64,000 bases of DNA from Apostichopus japonicus (Eukaryota; Echinodermata; Holothuroidea; Aspidochirotida; Stichopodidae), in assembly GCF_037975245.1 (NCBI RefSeq), contig NC_092566.1:8722001-8786000 (forward strand). Reading direction: 5' to 3'. Shown one piece after another: positions 23,663 to 35,836 of this stretch. The position numbers were made by a program, and so were the translations under genes. The notes under the pieces are model-generated. The model was not told the origin of the DNA. It saw only the letters and a program-made list of their open reading frames with translations, and ran no database searches. The stretch's first letter is position 1; each line of letters opens with the position of its first letter.

Positions 23663-25858
23663 TCAATTCCTATGCAGGTCAAAGACATGCATCATTGCAG
23701 ACTGAAAGGTAATTACTACGAGCTTAAGCTTTGATTTGGCGATTTTCAAGCCTGATGCTACACATAAAGACACCGCATCCGAGAAAAATGGCTGAAATTC
23801 CATGGTTAGGTCACTGTTGTCTCCTCTGTACTGAACAACAACACAACGCTGTTCACACGAGAATTGTTTTTCCCTCCATAGAATATAAATGAAGCCCTTC
23901 CCGTCTGAGCAAATACTGACAGGTATTTTGCACTTATTGCTGACCTCTGGCATTTTAAATTTGTGAATCTCTTCACCTTTCCTATTTATAGCCCACGCTT
24001 GTCTCCTTTCTTTATCACAAACTAAGATGTTTGAATTGTGGACAATTAGATCGACTGGCCACGCTATTCTCTCTGGAAGTCGTATGGTGTGCTTATAATT
24101 TAAGCTCTCATCAAGCACGTACAGATTTCTGTTGTTATAGATGCCTAGAATGATGCAGTTGCTCACAGAATCCGTAGCGATGCATGCAACTCTCAGTTTT
24201 GACCGTGACCACCCTCGGATAAAATCGCCCAGGTGCTTGCTTAAATATGAACCATCACTAATACCATACAGAGCTATTCCATCTTCTTGCCAGGCAACAG
24301 CAATTTTTAACTTATTGACAGGAGCACAGTAACAGCCAGGTGAGAAAAGTATTGAATTGAAATGTGTGCCAAGCTCAAAACTTAAAACTTTGCCTGTCAT
24401 ATCTATTAAACTGATATAGATTTGTTTGTCTGATGTACCTCCACTGATAACGATTCCACCATTCCATATACATGCTATATTATTGATATACAAGCCGGCA
24501 GCTTTGATACGATCAAAGTGAACCACAGTGGCTTCACTGCTGCATAAGTATTCTTTTTCTTGCTGTCTCCCTACATCAATTGCCAGTTTTGCCACATTGA
24601 AATAGTCCCTTTGCATTTCCTGAATCAACGGCTCTGTGGCTTGGCAGATAGCTTCAATACTATGCGCTGCAGCCCAATCATCCTGACTTGAAAGAACGTT
24701 TTCGGCTGTTTTTGTAACATTTTCAAATTTTTTAACCGTACTATTTATTTCTGAAGAAAATTTCTCCCACTTTAGAAGCTTCTCTCTCTTCTCAGATTCT
24801 ATTTTGTTACAAACTTCTTGTAAATCCAGAGCGAGTTGGTTGCGTTTGTCATTTGCATCCTTTTGAGCTTGTTTTGAAAGTGTCATTAAGGCGTTCGATT
24901 TTTTAGTTGCCTCTGTGTGATGATTGCTTTTAATTTGTTCGTATTTCTTTCGAATTTGCTCTATATCCCGTGCCATTTCCATGTCTGTATGTCTAATATT
25001 TTCTTCTAGTTTCCGTGTGATTTTCTTTTCTTCAACCTCTATCTTTCGTTGAATATCTCGCTGTGTACTTTCCAGACTACTCTTCGTTTCATTGTATTTC
25101 TCTGTACTTTCGTCCAAATAATTGGCGGCATTAGAGAAAATTTCGTCTTTAGTCATTTTTATTTGGGAGAGTGTTTCATAAACTCTCTCTTTCCACTCAT
25201 CAAGGGCCTTTAACTGCCTCTTTAATTTCTCTCTTTCTGATTTGGCAAGTTCTGTGACGTCATAAATATCATGATTCTTGTGTTCTCCGTAGGTACAGAT
25301 CAAACAAATTGGGCGGTTTGCGCAAGATTTACAACATAACTGTGACTGATTCTGAGGATGAGTCTGGCACCTGGGAGCTTCCTTCAATATGGATAACTTT
25401 TCAAGAGTGATATTTTTGGCTTCAACATCTTCCAGTGATAGGATATGTGGCCTATGTTCCTGTAAACTTTTCCTGCTCAAGTGATATGTATGACAGTCCT
25501 CGCACAGGAAGCCAGTGCACTTGAAGCAGTATGCTGAAGATTTGGTTTGCTTGGAACAATCACCGCAAGTAAGAATTTGATCCTCTCTCAGAGACTTTTT
25601 AACTTTAATATACTCTAGAATTTCGTTCATGTTAAAGTCTGACTTAAAGCCCTCTACGCCATTTTTGGGAACATCGATCTTTTCCTGACATAACGGACAT
25701 TTGAAATCATGAGGATTTTTTTCGATCATTTTCTCCAAGCATTCTGTACAGTATCTATGGAGACATTGTAGTTGCCTTGGTTTCTTATATTGTTCAAAGC
25801 AAACACAACACTGACAAAACTTTTCATCGATATCATCCAACACTTTAGCAGTGGCCAT
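23663..25858 (-). CDS. TRIM-A: intact TRIM-type E3 ubiquitin ligase
   Basis: Intronless CDS of 731 aa starting MATAKVLDD. RING C3HC4: C17, C20, C32, H34, C37, C40, C54, C57. B-box1: C98, C101, C111, C114, C119, C122, H126 and H135. B-box2: C164, H167, C176, C179, C185, C188, H193, H196. A long Lys/Glu coiled coil spans about 203-400. The last ~290 residues look propeller-like, with repeats such as SNILVCDKERRQAWAINRKG (NHL-like; not SPRY). The family transfers ubiquitin through the RING; the C-terminus picks substrate. The start is fixed by agreement with the other copies, since the upstream frame is not conserved. T-rich AATAAA candidates on the - strand lie at 23436-23449. The target is unknown; innate immunity is a family-level guess. 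Confidence 0.92.
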   Translation of the reverse strand: MATAKVLDDIDEKFCQCCVCFEQYKKPRQLQCLHRYCTECLEKMIEKNPHDFKCPLCQEKIDVPKNGVEGFKSDFNMNEILEYIKVKKSLREDQILTCGDCSKQTKSSAYCFKCTGFLCEDCHTYHLSRKSLQEHRPHILSLEDVEAKNITLEKLSILKEAPRCQTHPQNQSQLCCKSCANRPICLICTYGEHKNHDIYDVTELAKSEREKLKRQLKALDEWKERVYETLSQIKMTKDEIFSNAANYLDESTEKYNETKSSLESTQRDIQRKIEVEEKKITRKLEENIRHTDMEMARDIEQIRKKYEQIKSNHHTEATKKSNALMTLSKQAQKDANDKRNQLALDLQEVCNKIESEKREKLLKWEKFSSEINSTVKKFENVTKTAENVLSSQDDWAAAHSIEAICQATEPLIQEMQRDYFNVAKLAIDVGRQQEKEYLCSSEATVVHFDRIKAAGLYINNIACIWNGGIVISGGTSDKQIYISLIDMTGKVLSFELGTHFNSILFSPGCYCAPVNKLKIAVAWQEDGIALYGISDGSYLSKHLGDFIRGWSRSKLRVACIATDSVSNCIILGIYNNRNLYVLDESLNYKHTIRLPERIAWPVDLIVHNSNILVCDKERRQAWAINRKGEEIHKFKMPEVSNKCKIPVSICSDGKGFIYILWREKQFSCEQRCVVVQYRGDNSDLTMEFQPFFSDAVSLCVASGLKIAKSKLKLVVITFQSAMMHVFDLHRN

Positions 25859-26360
25859 TTTGTGATATAAACTCGCTGTTGAAAAAAAAACATTGACAAC
25901 TTATATTTGTTGAAAGTATAACCAGAATGCCATCGCCTGACCTCGCCAATTTCCATAGGCTTACACACCCAATACAGTGCACTAACAAACAAATATGAAG
26001 TTCATATACCATATGTAGTACTTTGGACTAGTGTAAAATCTGAACAAGAACAAATATAAGGTATAAGTGTAATACAAGGAATAAAGTATTCAAAGTACAA
26101 TGATAATTCTTTTGTTCAAGACCTCGATCCGAATGCAAAACAGTAAAGAGCACACATAAACATGCACACATATATACCATCACTATCGCAAACATTCCAT
26201 TTGCCGTCTATAAGGAATCAATCAGTAAACCGAACGGTTTAGCGATACCATGCCATATGTTATATGATAGTATTGAACACTGCACACTGCACACAAGATT
26301 TGTAAGTGCATTTGACGTCAAGTGTTCAGCAAGTATTAATGCGGACATACATGTCAACTA

Positions 26361-27316
26361 GTTTTTCACACTTACCATTCCACTAAACCCAAACTAAAAC
26401 TTATCTTGAACAACACAATTATACATGAAACAGAAAACGTTAAGTTCCTTGGAATTCAACTTGACCCACTCTTAAGCTGGAAAACTCACATTGATTATAT
26501 TTGTACTAAAGTACTGTCTAAGACGATTGGCATTCTTTATAAAATTAGGCTTCAGGTTTCTCATCAGGTATTATTATCTTTTTATTATACATTTGTTTAT
26601 CCTCATCTTTCGTTTTGTAATATTCTCTGGGGCAATGCGCAAACTGTTCACCTGAATAGATTATTTGTGCTCCAAAAGAAGTTGATGCGACTGATTAGCA
26701 AATCAGATTATCTAAGTCATTCTACTCCTTTTTTTAAAGAATTTAAGTATTTTAACAGTTTTTGACATATATCAACTCCAGCTTGGAACCTTTGTTTTCA
26801 AATATCTTCATGAATTACTTCCACCTCCGTTTAAGTTTTTTTTTTAATTTAAATAATCAACTCCATAGTCATAATACTAGACACTCAACTACCATTCATT
26901 TTGATTACCCACGATTAGTTTTAAATACTAAATCTGCAAGATTTACTGGTGCCACATTTTGGAATACCCTCGAACCCAAACTTAAAAAATGACAAACCTT
27001 ATCAATATTCATAAAGCAACTGAAGCTATATTTGTTAAACAATGGTTTGTAATATATACGTTCAAGTTATCATATTTAATAATGCTACCTGTGCTTCACG
27101 TTTGGGAAGTGGGGAGGGGAGGGGTGGGGGGTGGGGTGTAGTTAGCGTATTGTATTTAATTTTTTTCATGGTGAATCTGCACTTTATGAGTGTATAAGCG
27201 TAGCTTTTTCAGATTTTCCATGATTTTTTTCTTTCTTTGACATTGGTATTATTCATTATTGTAAATGTAATTGTAAAAAAGAAAAAAAGTGAAATAAACA
27301 AAAGAAACGAAACGAA
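26361..27316 (+). mobile_element. 5'-truncated non-LTR retrotransposon fragment in unit A
   Basis: Encodes the C-terminal part of a reverse transcriptase ORF2: VKFLGIQLDPLLSWKTHIDY, then YPHLSFCNILWGNAQ, then TGATFWNTLEPKLKK. Frameshifts occur at T runs near 26760 and 26838, so it is dead. Flanked by AACTA at 26356-26360 and 27317-27321. Units B, C and E are uninterrupted here. The tail is A-rich. Confidence 0.85.
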
Positions 27317-27665
27317 AACTATATACAGTTCATTGGCATCTACATACAAGTGAACCTCCATTCCAAGTAAGAACTTTAAGGAAGATGCACTTTTTGTGTT
27401 ATCATGTTAGGAAGGTTTCATTATTTGACCTATGTTAACCACAAATGATCTTTGACCAGCACTTATATCGACAAGGTTTTGTACTTTCCAAAGTATCTAT
27501 CTATCAAGTATGGACTTCAACCAAGATGTACTTTGCGAATAAAGGTGCTAACATAGTTTTGAATGTTAACGTTGTTGCCTCGAATGACCTTTGACATTCA
27601 CTACTTTCGATAAGGTTCTTGCGCTTACCATGGAGAATCTTTCACTTGCTAATGTATAATTATGT

Positions 27666-27678
27666 TGACCTTTGACCT
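27666..27678 (-). promoter_or_regulatory. DR1-type motif upstream of TRIM-A
   Basis: TGACCTTTGACCT, the reverse complement of AGGTCA-A-AGGTCA. It is about 1.8 kb upstream of the ATG, or about 0.85 kb once the 956-bp retrotransposon is subtracted. Related weaker motifs lie at 27446 and 27585. Function is inferred only. Confidence 0.4.
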
Positions 27679-28530
27679 CAACTATCAATAATACGCCTTT
27701 ACTTACAATGGAGGATGTACCTATACCAAGTACTGTCTGAACGTCAAACAATAATGTTGACTTCGGCCAAGGAGATTCTGCAAGGTCCTTGTTGAACCAC
27801 CTTGCTTCGGCAAAATAAATCAAAGTTAAGATCGGACTGTTGTCGTGTTCTCGAGAACGCACTATTTTATAACCAAGCATTGCTTTCACGTGCATATAAG
27901 TTGTGTATTGATACTATACTATAGTTGCCTAAGCCAATATAACAGTACTGTGATTATACTGTCTCTATATAACAACTGTTTAAGTTCATTAGAAGTGCAT
28001 ATTATGTTATAAACTATACCAGGTAGCTTTTATGACTGGAATAACTTAAACTCACCTGAGAACGGGTTTTCGTGTTGGATATGATGTTGTAAAACAGGTT
28101 TCCTCACATCCACTTTCCGCACATTTCTGCGAATACAACTGCGTGTGTTACTGTCTACTTGTTCGTTAATTACACGTTCGCAAGTGTACTATACTCATGT
28201 GCTAGGCGAAACCGGTATTTTCCAACAGGATAAAAATAGAATTGTACAGTCCACCGCATATATTATCGCATCCCAACACGTACTGAGGATGAGATGTTGT
28301 ACTTTGTTAATTATATGCGGCGGGTACATTATTTTTAAATAGAGATACTGCAAAAAAAAACAAAAAAAAAACTTACATATTGAGGGCCTATATATGAAGA
28401 AATATGATAAAGATTCATATTCATATTATATATGTTAAGTTATTCTTTTCTCATCCCCATACAAGTAGTGTACTTAAGATGAGATATTGTAATCTTAAGC
28501 AGTATATGAAACTGTTGCCCACATCACACT

Positions 28531-29491
28531 ACTTATAGTCATAGGTTCTAAGCAACAATTGGCTAAACTTCCTGATTTTTCTTTTCAAGTGGGGGCGGCA
28601 ACAATTCATACAGTTGATAAGGTTCGTAATTTGGGTATTATTTTTGATGAAAGTCTTTCACTTGACTTACATGTTGCAAATGTGTGTAGAAAAGCAAATT
28701 TTAGTATTCATAAGCTTTGGCATATTCGTAGTTACTTGGATGATACCTCATGTAAATCACTTGTTCATGCATTTGTTACGTCACACATAGATTACTGCAA
28801 TTCATTATACTGTAACTTACCTTCACATCTCATAGATAAACTTCAGAAAATCCAAAATGCTGCTGCCAGACTTGTAACGGGTACTTCCAAATATGATCAT
28901 ATAAAACCCGTCCTACATAACTTGCATTGGCTTCCAGTTAGAGAAAGAATATCTTATAAGATTTTATTACTCACTTTTAAATGTATTTACAATATTGCAC
29001 CGCAGTACCTTTGTGATTTAATTTCTCTTTACACACCCTCTAGACCGCTGCGTTCCTCGTCCCGTCTGCTTTTAACTGTTCCTAACATAAGAACTGCAAA
29101 ATTTGGACAGAGATCTTTTAGCTATGCTTCGCCAGTTTTATGGAATTCACTCCCTGAGGTTTTAAGAAAAATTGAAAGTTTTACCCTGTTTAAATCCAAA
29201 CTTAAGACTCATTTATACTGCAAAGCTTATAATATCTGAATTCATTTTATGTATTATTATTTCGTTAATTGCTTTCTTGTTATATATTTATTTTACTGTT
29301 TATCATGTAATTATTATATTCTTTTATCCACTATTTTTCTTAACTTAATTTAACTTAATTTAACTTGATTTGTTTTGTTTTTTAATTCTACTTATTTTTG
29401 TTTTATTCTTCATCATGTAAAGCGCATTTGAATATACATTTGTCATAGTATTTGCGCTATATAAGGATCCATAATAATAATAATGATAATA
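28531..29491 (+). mobile_element. 5'-truncated CR1/L2-like non-LTR retrotransposon in unit A
   Basis: Open frame 28559-29239 (226 codons) encodes an RT C-terminus: VRNLGIIFDESLSLDLHVAN, HIDYCNSLYCNLP, RLVTGTSKYDHI, then SPVLWNSLPEVLRK. The 3' end has GCGCTATATAAGGATCC and an (ATA)n tail typical of this group. In units B and E the site reads CACTACTTGAAATTTAAACT without it. 5' truncation means it is not autonomous. The clade is tentative. Confidence 0.85.
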
Positions 29492-32006
29492 ATACTTGAT
29501 ATTTGTACTGGGTGAGTTCATATGACTTAACAGGAGAAGGGATGGGGGGGGGGGGATGGGTGTTCCACAAGGTTGCACAATAACATGGGGTAGACTTACC
29601 ATATTTGAATAAGTGGTCAAGAAGTAATGTGTATCCGTGTGTGCATGTAAATGTGTGAGTAAACAGGCGTGTCACGAACTCCTCCTAAACCGTAAGGCCG
29701 ATTGACTTCAAAACTTGCTGTGTGTGTATGCATGGGAATGGGTAGTCTTGGCCAAGTCGTTTGTAATACTCTTTTTCTCGCGTACAAACTGTTTATGCCT
29801 CAGAGTGCGTTTCTGCCTACCACGAATGTGCTTGCCCACTGTATTTTACATGCCAGAGGTTATGTCCGATACAAACGTCTTGGACATTTCTCCAAAGAGG
29901 GGGCGTGAAACCAAAATCTTTATTCATATTATTATTACAAAATTGCGAGTCATGTGAGATCATGTTTCTTCCACAGCAATTAGCAACCGGCTCGCAGTGA
30001 TCAAACCAATCTAAGCCCACGCGATTGTTCACTGCGGGAAGCAGGGCTTGAATAAACATTTTGGGGGAAGTGGGCCCAAATAGCAAACCTCATTGGCTTC
30101 TTCGCTTTTCCGAAGCAAATCTGTCAAAAATCAAAGGAAAACATAAGATAGCTTGGGAGAAATGTGCTAGACCCTAGTATCAATCTAGTGCTCGGGTGTT
30201 CTCTACGGGCAGTACAGCAAATAGATACGGGAAAATAGCTTTGTGAGAAAGAAAGGTACACTAGGCTGTTCATACTAGGTTCTTAACAAGACTAGGGAAT
30301 GGGATGTGGAGCCTCCGTGACTTATGACGTCACAGACAAAGGTCAAATAACTAAAAACATCATTGTGGTCATTAAATAAAATAACAGTGTGGCCCAATAC
30401 TTCATACGCAATTAGGTTATCACAGACTGTATTTATATCCACGGTGTGGAAATTGGTATTAAAACGCCAAAGCCCACACGATCATAGGAGGTCAAAGTTT
30501 AACATTTTAAACTTGTACGTAAAAGCGTTTTGCAAGCAACTCCTCCACTTGGTACGCAGTATGTGCCTGCGCATGTGCTGTTGCCCTTTGTGATCAATAG
30601 CGTCATTGGATCAAAGGTCAAGTAACCAAAAACAGCGTTGAGCCATTACACGTACACTAGAAAGACAGTATGATACAATACTTCAAACGTAAGTGGGTTA
30701 TCACAAACTATATATAATTAATATTTCTATACGTTAAGATGTCTTAAAAGATATAGCAAAATATGTAACAATTATTATTGTAGGACAATCTCTTATCATC
30801 TTTGTTTAAAAATACATAATAGCATTATCGGATTAACTATATCTTATACCAGACGAAAATGGACATTAAACACTACAAAGAGGCTACTTGCTCGAATTTG
30901 TTTGGGATTATAAGGCAGAAACTGTTCAATGCAATGAAAGTGAAATGTTTATAGGAGTTGAAAATACATAACTGGCTGTGAACTTCGACTACAGCTACTT
31001 CTTCGCAGTTTCCTTCGATCGAGCACCTTCATCATATATTTTCGTATAATTTGATCTTATTGCTCGTATTTGTGAGAATATAACAGGAAAAATTCACACT
31101 CCAACATCTTCGTCTCCTGACTCATTATCATGTATCAATTAATCAATATGATTCAGGATTCTGCAGTTTAACGGAAAATACATTGCGAATATATGAACCT
31201 TTGATCATAATATTTCACTAGTTGCCTTATCCCGATAATGAAGTGTACGGTGCTGTTGGGCAATACTCAAACAACTCAGTTATCCTGAGTTTCATGCACA
31301 TACAATAAGCGCAGTGAGGGAACTATACCTTGACTGTTCTCACATAAAAATAAAAAAGTTCAAGATCGGGTTTCTAGTTAATTTTTAACACGCATCCCGA
31401 ACACCCCGGGGCGTTACAATATCAGGGACGACATAAATTGCATCTGCTTATGACAAAAGCTCAAATTTGAAAATGAGATCACCGTGGGACACGGAGAGCA
31501 ACCCCCCCCCCCCCCCCCCCTTTACAGTCTCGCCTCCCAAAAACTACAGATATTCAATTTTACAAAAATGGATATGTCTGATTTATTAGCAATACTATGT
31601 CAAAATGTCTCTTTTTGGTTCGTATTATTGACCCAATTTGACACGCACACAAACTCACAACTTTTTTTTTTTTACCCAACCTTAAATATTGTCCTAAGTC
31701 CATCCAATGATATTGTGTTACCCTATGTTTTGGATAAAACCTACTGACACTGTTGATTTGGTCCGCGTTTTTCCCTACGTGTTCCAATGGGGTCCAAAAT
31801 GCAGAGGAGTGGCGAAGAAAGCTATACCAAAACGTCAAGGAGCAGAAATTGGAGGGGTCTGGGGGTATTCTCCAGCTATTCTCAGGCCAAGCTATACATA
31901 ACAGACAAATACATAAAAAAAACAAAAAAAAAAACATACAAATGGGATGATGGAAAATTCAATATTTTTATTTTCAACTTTCAATACTTTCGGAAGTTTC
32001 ACTTAA

Positions 32007-32336
32007 AGGGAGTGAAAGACTCGCGCACAAAGAAACGTCTCATGCCGGTAATCTGACCTAGTTTCGAATGAGGTGTAACAGCAGTGTTAGACTCCACAAT
32101 CGATCCCAGGAAATACACACACAACTTGCTACCGGCGGTAATTAGACACTAGTGTACCTTCAATACATACAGGCTGCGGTCAATACCCAAAACACAGTGT
32201 AATAGCAGCGATGGACAGCTCAGGTCCAGCTAAAGATAACAAGGTATCGCGTTTCATTACTGTCTGCATTTTGTAGCGACAAGAAAAACTTTTTTTCAGA
32301 GGGCGGCACGCGGTTTGGGACGAGTCTTCAATGCCT
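32007..32336 (+). mobile_element. piggyBac-like MITE in unit B
   Basis: TTAA flanks at 32003-32006 and 32337-32340. Termini match the other copies, with AGGGAGTGAAAGACTCGCGC on the left. Confidence 0.9.
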
Positions 32337-35300
32337 TTAATTGGTATATGGAAACGTCAGCTTTTCACCTTCAAAAGTCCTTCTGATTCGATTTCATTAT
32401 CATCTTATATCGATATTTCGACTAGTCCCTTTAAATGTCGACCTTGTAATTTCGACGTGTTATATTCGTCTTCCCCTTGTTTAATTTTTTGTTTTCATAG
32501 TTTCAACTCTTTACCAAATTTCAAAGATTTGTCTCAAAGTTGGATTATTTTATATCTATAAAGTTCAATAAAGTTCAACTCTTTATTAATAGTCTGTATT
32601 TTTTACCGACCTTTTTCCATATAAAAAATTCGAATTAGTAGGACCATTTTGGACAATAGCACAACATTCAAGTTCGAATTGAGCTGTTCGAACTGTTGTT
32701 GTATCAAAATGGAGTGAGCAGTAATATTTTCAGTGAATTGCAAATAATGCCTTCGAATGACTTAAAATGACCTGGAAAATAATCGAAACACTTCGGTCAT
32801 AAACTCCAAACTCTATACTTTCACCAATTTTCATTGTCATAATGATCTAAAGTTGAGTGAATGAGATCATTTTAAGCGCTGCTGCTGCTGCAAACATTCT
32901 TGACAAAAAATGCCTCTTGATCATAATACCTCATAATCCATTCTAGATCGTTTAATAGTTAATAATTTACTACAAGACAAAATTTGTAACTTGTATCAAA
33001 ATACATACCGTACCAAATCGTTACAGCCTTTATAAAAGATAATTAAGATATTATATTTTGGCGTAATGTATCCATCATTTGGTTCAAAACGTGTATAGGA
33101 AACCAATTTATAGTAAAAAAAGAAAGAAGAGAACTCGAAACAGACAAATATGTTGAAAGAAACTCCTTGGCTTAATTCTCAAGTCAATAACTTGCTCCGT
33201 TACTAAGATATTGCTATATATATGTGTACAATTTAGCAAACATGCAGTCTCAAAAAAATGTGTAACGTAATGTTCGGTGACGTCATTGATTATATTACAT
33301 TCACTTGACTTAACTGTTCTTGGGGTGTGGCAATGGGGTTGCACAGTGAAATAAACTTACATCATAAGGGGTTAACATCAGTTTTAGACATCAAATGTTA
33401 CACTCATGAGGTAGACTGTAAAACTCAAGGCTGTAATTAGGTCTTTACACGTAAGGCAAATATTGCTGCTTTGTTTTTCTCTTCTAAATTGTGTGTGTGG
33501 GGATTGAAAATGGTTGGGGAATGTATTTTCCACCCAACGTACTCTGAGCAGCAGCTGGAAATATTTGGTTCCATGCACGCTACGTAAGTTAGTGTATCAT
33601 TGTTATGTTAGAAGCAAAGTAATGACTAAATCGAAGGTATATACGAAGGTATAGGAGTAATGAAACCCTGTCGCATGTTGAATGATATAGTACCGTTTAG
33701 TATGATTGAGAAAAATAAATGTTAATTGCGCCTTGCGCAGTCACTTTTCACCCATTCAGGTCAAAGATATGCATCATTGCAGACTGAAAGGTAATTACTA
33801 AGAGCTTAGGCTTGAAGTGTGGTGTTACACATACAGACACCGCATCCGAGAAAAATGGCATAAATTCTTTGGTTATGTCACTGTTGTCTCCTCTGTACTG
33901 AACAACAACACAACACTGTTCACACGGGAATTGTTCCTCCCTCCATAGAATATAAATGAAGCCCTTCCCGTCTGAGCAAATACTGACAGGTATGTTGCAC
34001 TTTTTGCTGACCTCTGGTTTTTGGAATTCGTGAATTTGTGCACCTTTCTTGTTTATAGCCCATGCTTGTCTCCCTCCTATATCACAAACGAAGATGTTTG
34101 AATTGTGGACAATTAGATCGGCTGGCCACCAGCTTATTGCCCATGGAAGTCGTATGGTGTATTTATAATTTAATCTCTCGTCAAGCACGTACATATCTCT
34201 ATTGTTATAGATGCATAGAAAGATGGAGTTAGTTACAGAATCCGTAGCGATGCATGTAACTCGCTGTTTTGACCGTGACCACCCTCGGATGAAATCGCCC
34301 AGGTGCTTGCTTAAATATGAACCATCAATAATATCATACAGAGCTATTCCATTTTCTTGGCAGGCAACAGTAATTTTAAACTCATTGACAGGAGCACAGT
34401 AGCAGCCAGGTGAGGAAAGTACTGAATTGAAATGTATACCTAGCTTAGAACTTAAATTTTTGCCTGTCATGTCTATAAAACTGATATAGTTTTGTTTGTC
34501 TGATGTACCTCCACTGATAACGATTTTACCATTCCATGTACATGCTATACTATTGATATACAAGCCGGCAGTTTTGATACCATCAATGTGAACCACAGTG
34601 GCTTCAGTGCTGCATAAGTGTCCTTTTTCTCGCTGTTTCCCTACATAAATTGCTATTTTTGCGACACTGGAATAGTCCCTTTTCATTTCCTGAATCAACG
34701 GCTCTGTGGCTTGGCAGATAACTTCAATATTATGCGCTGCAGTCCAATCATCCTGACTCGAAAGAACGTTTTCGGCTGTGTTTGTGACATTTTCAAATTT
34801 TCTAACCGTACTATTTATTTTTGAAGAAAACTTCTCCCAGTTTAAAAGCTTCTCTCTCTTCTCAGATTCTATTTCGGTACGAACTTTTTGCAACTCCAGA
34901 GCGAGTTGTTTGCGTTTCGCATTTGCATCTTCTTGAGCTTGTTTTGAACGTGTCTTTAAGGCGTTCGATTTTTTAGTTGCATCTGTGTGATGATTGCTTT
35001 TAATTTGTTCGTATTTCTTTCGAATTTGCTTTATATCCCGTGCCATTTCCATGTCTGTATGTCTAACATTTTCTTCTAGTTTCCGTGTGACTGTCTGTTC
35101 TTCAACCTTAATCTTTCGTTGAATATTTAGCTGTGAACTTTCCAGACTACTCTTCGTTTCATTGTATTTCTTTGTACTTTCGTCCAAATAATTGTCGGCA
35201 TTAGTGAAAATTTCGTCTTTTGTCTTTTTTATTTGGGAGAATGTTTCATAAACTCTGTCTTTCCACTCATCAAGGGCCTTTAACTGCCTCTTTAATTTCT

Positions 35301-35836
35301 CTCTTTCTGATTTGGCAAGTTCTGTGACGTCATACATATCATGATTCCTGTGTTCTCCGTAGGTACAGGTCAAACAAATTGGGCGGTTTGCGCAAGATTT
35401 ACAACATAACTGTGACTGATTGTGAGGATGAGTCTGGCACCTGGGAGCTTCCTTCAAAATGGATAACTTTTCAAGGGTGATATTTTTGGCTTCAACATCT
35501 TCCAGTGATAGGATATGCGGCCTATGTTCCTGTAAACTTTTCCTGCTCAAGTGATATGTATGACAATCCTCGCACAGGAAGTTAGTACATTTGAAGCAGC
35601 ATGCTGAAGATTTTGTTTGCTTAAAACAATCACCGCAAGTAAGAATTTGATCCTCTTTCAGAGACTATTTTACTTTAATATAATCTAGGATTTCATTCAT
35701 GTAAAAGTCTGTCTTAAAGCCCTCTACACCATTTATTGGAACCCCGGTCTTTTCCTGACATATCGGGCATTTGAAATCATTAGGATCTTTGGCGATCAGT
35801 TTCTCCAAACATTCTGTACAGTATCTATGGAGACAT

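Larger units (their letters stand above)
21405..31411. repeat. TRIM-array unit A
   Basis: First of five homologous tandem units. Layout: 3' block 21405-23660 with a MITE, intact TRIM-A on the - strand, then a 5' block 25859-31411 interrupted by two retrotransposon fragments. Blocks match units B, C, D and E in the same order. No second gene is evident in the 5' block; the short open frames at 27566, 28145, 29702 and 30363 lack support. Confidence 0.8.

Noticed and set aside
26406-26992. Host gene similar to reverse transcriptase
   Set aside because: 5'-truncated with frameshifts and flanked by a short duplication; a retrotransposon fragment.
27566-27895. 109-codon frame in the 5' block of unit A
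   Set aside because: The frame is not kept in the homologous blocks of B, C and E and shows no domain.
29702-29908. Frames repeated at 43258-43654 and 63027-63227 (MGMGSLGQVVCNTLF)
   Set aside because: They recur only because the DNA is repeated; the frame is broken differently in each copy and there is no family match.
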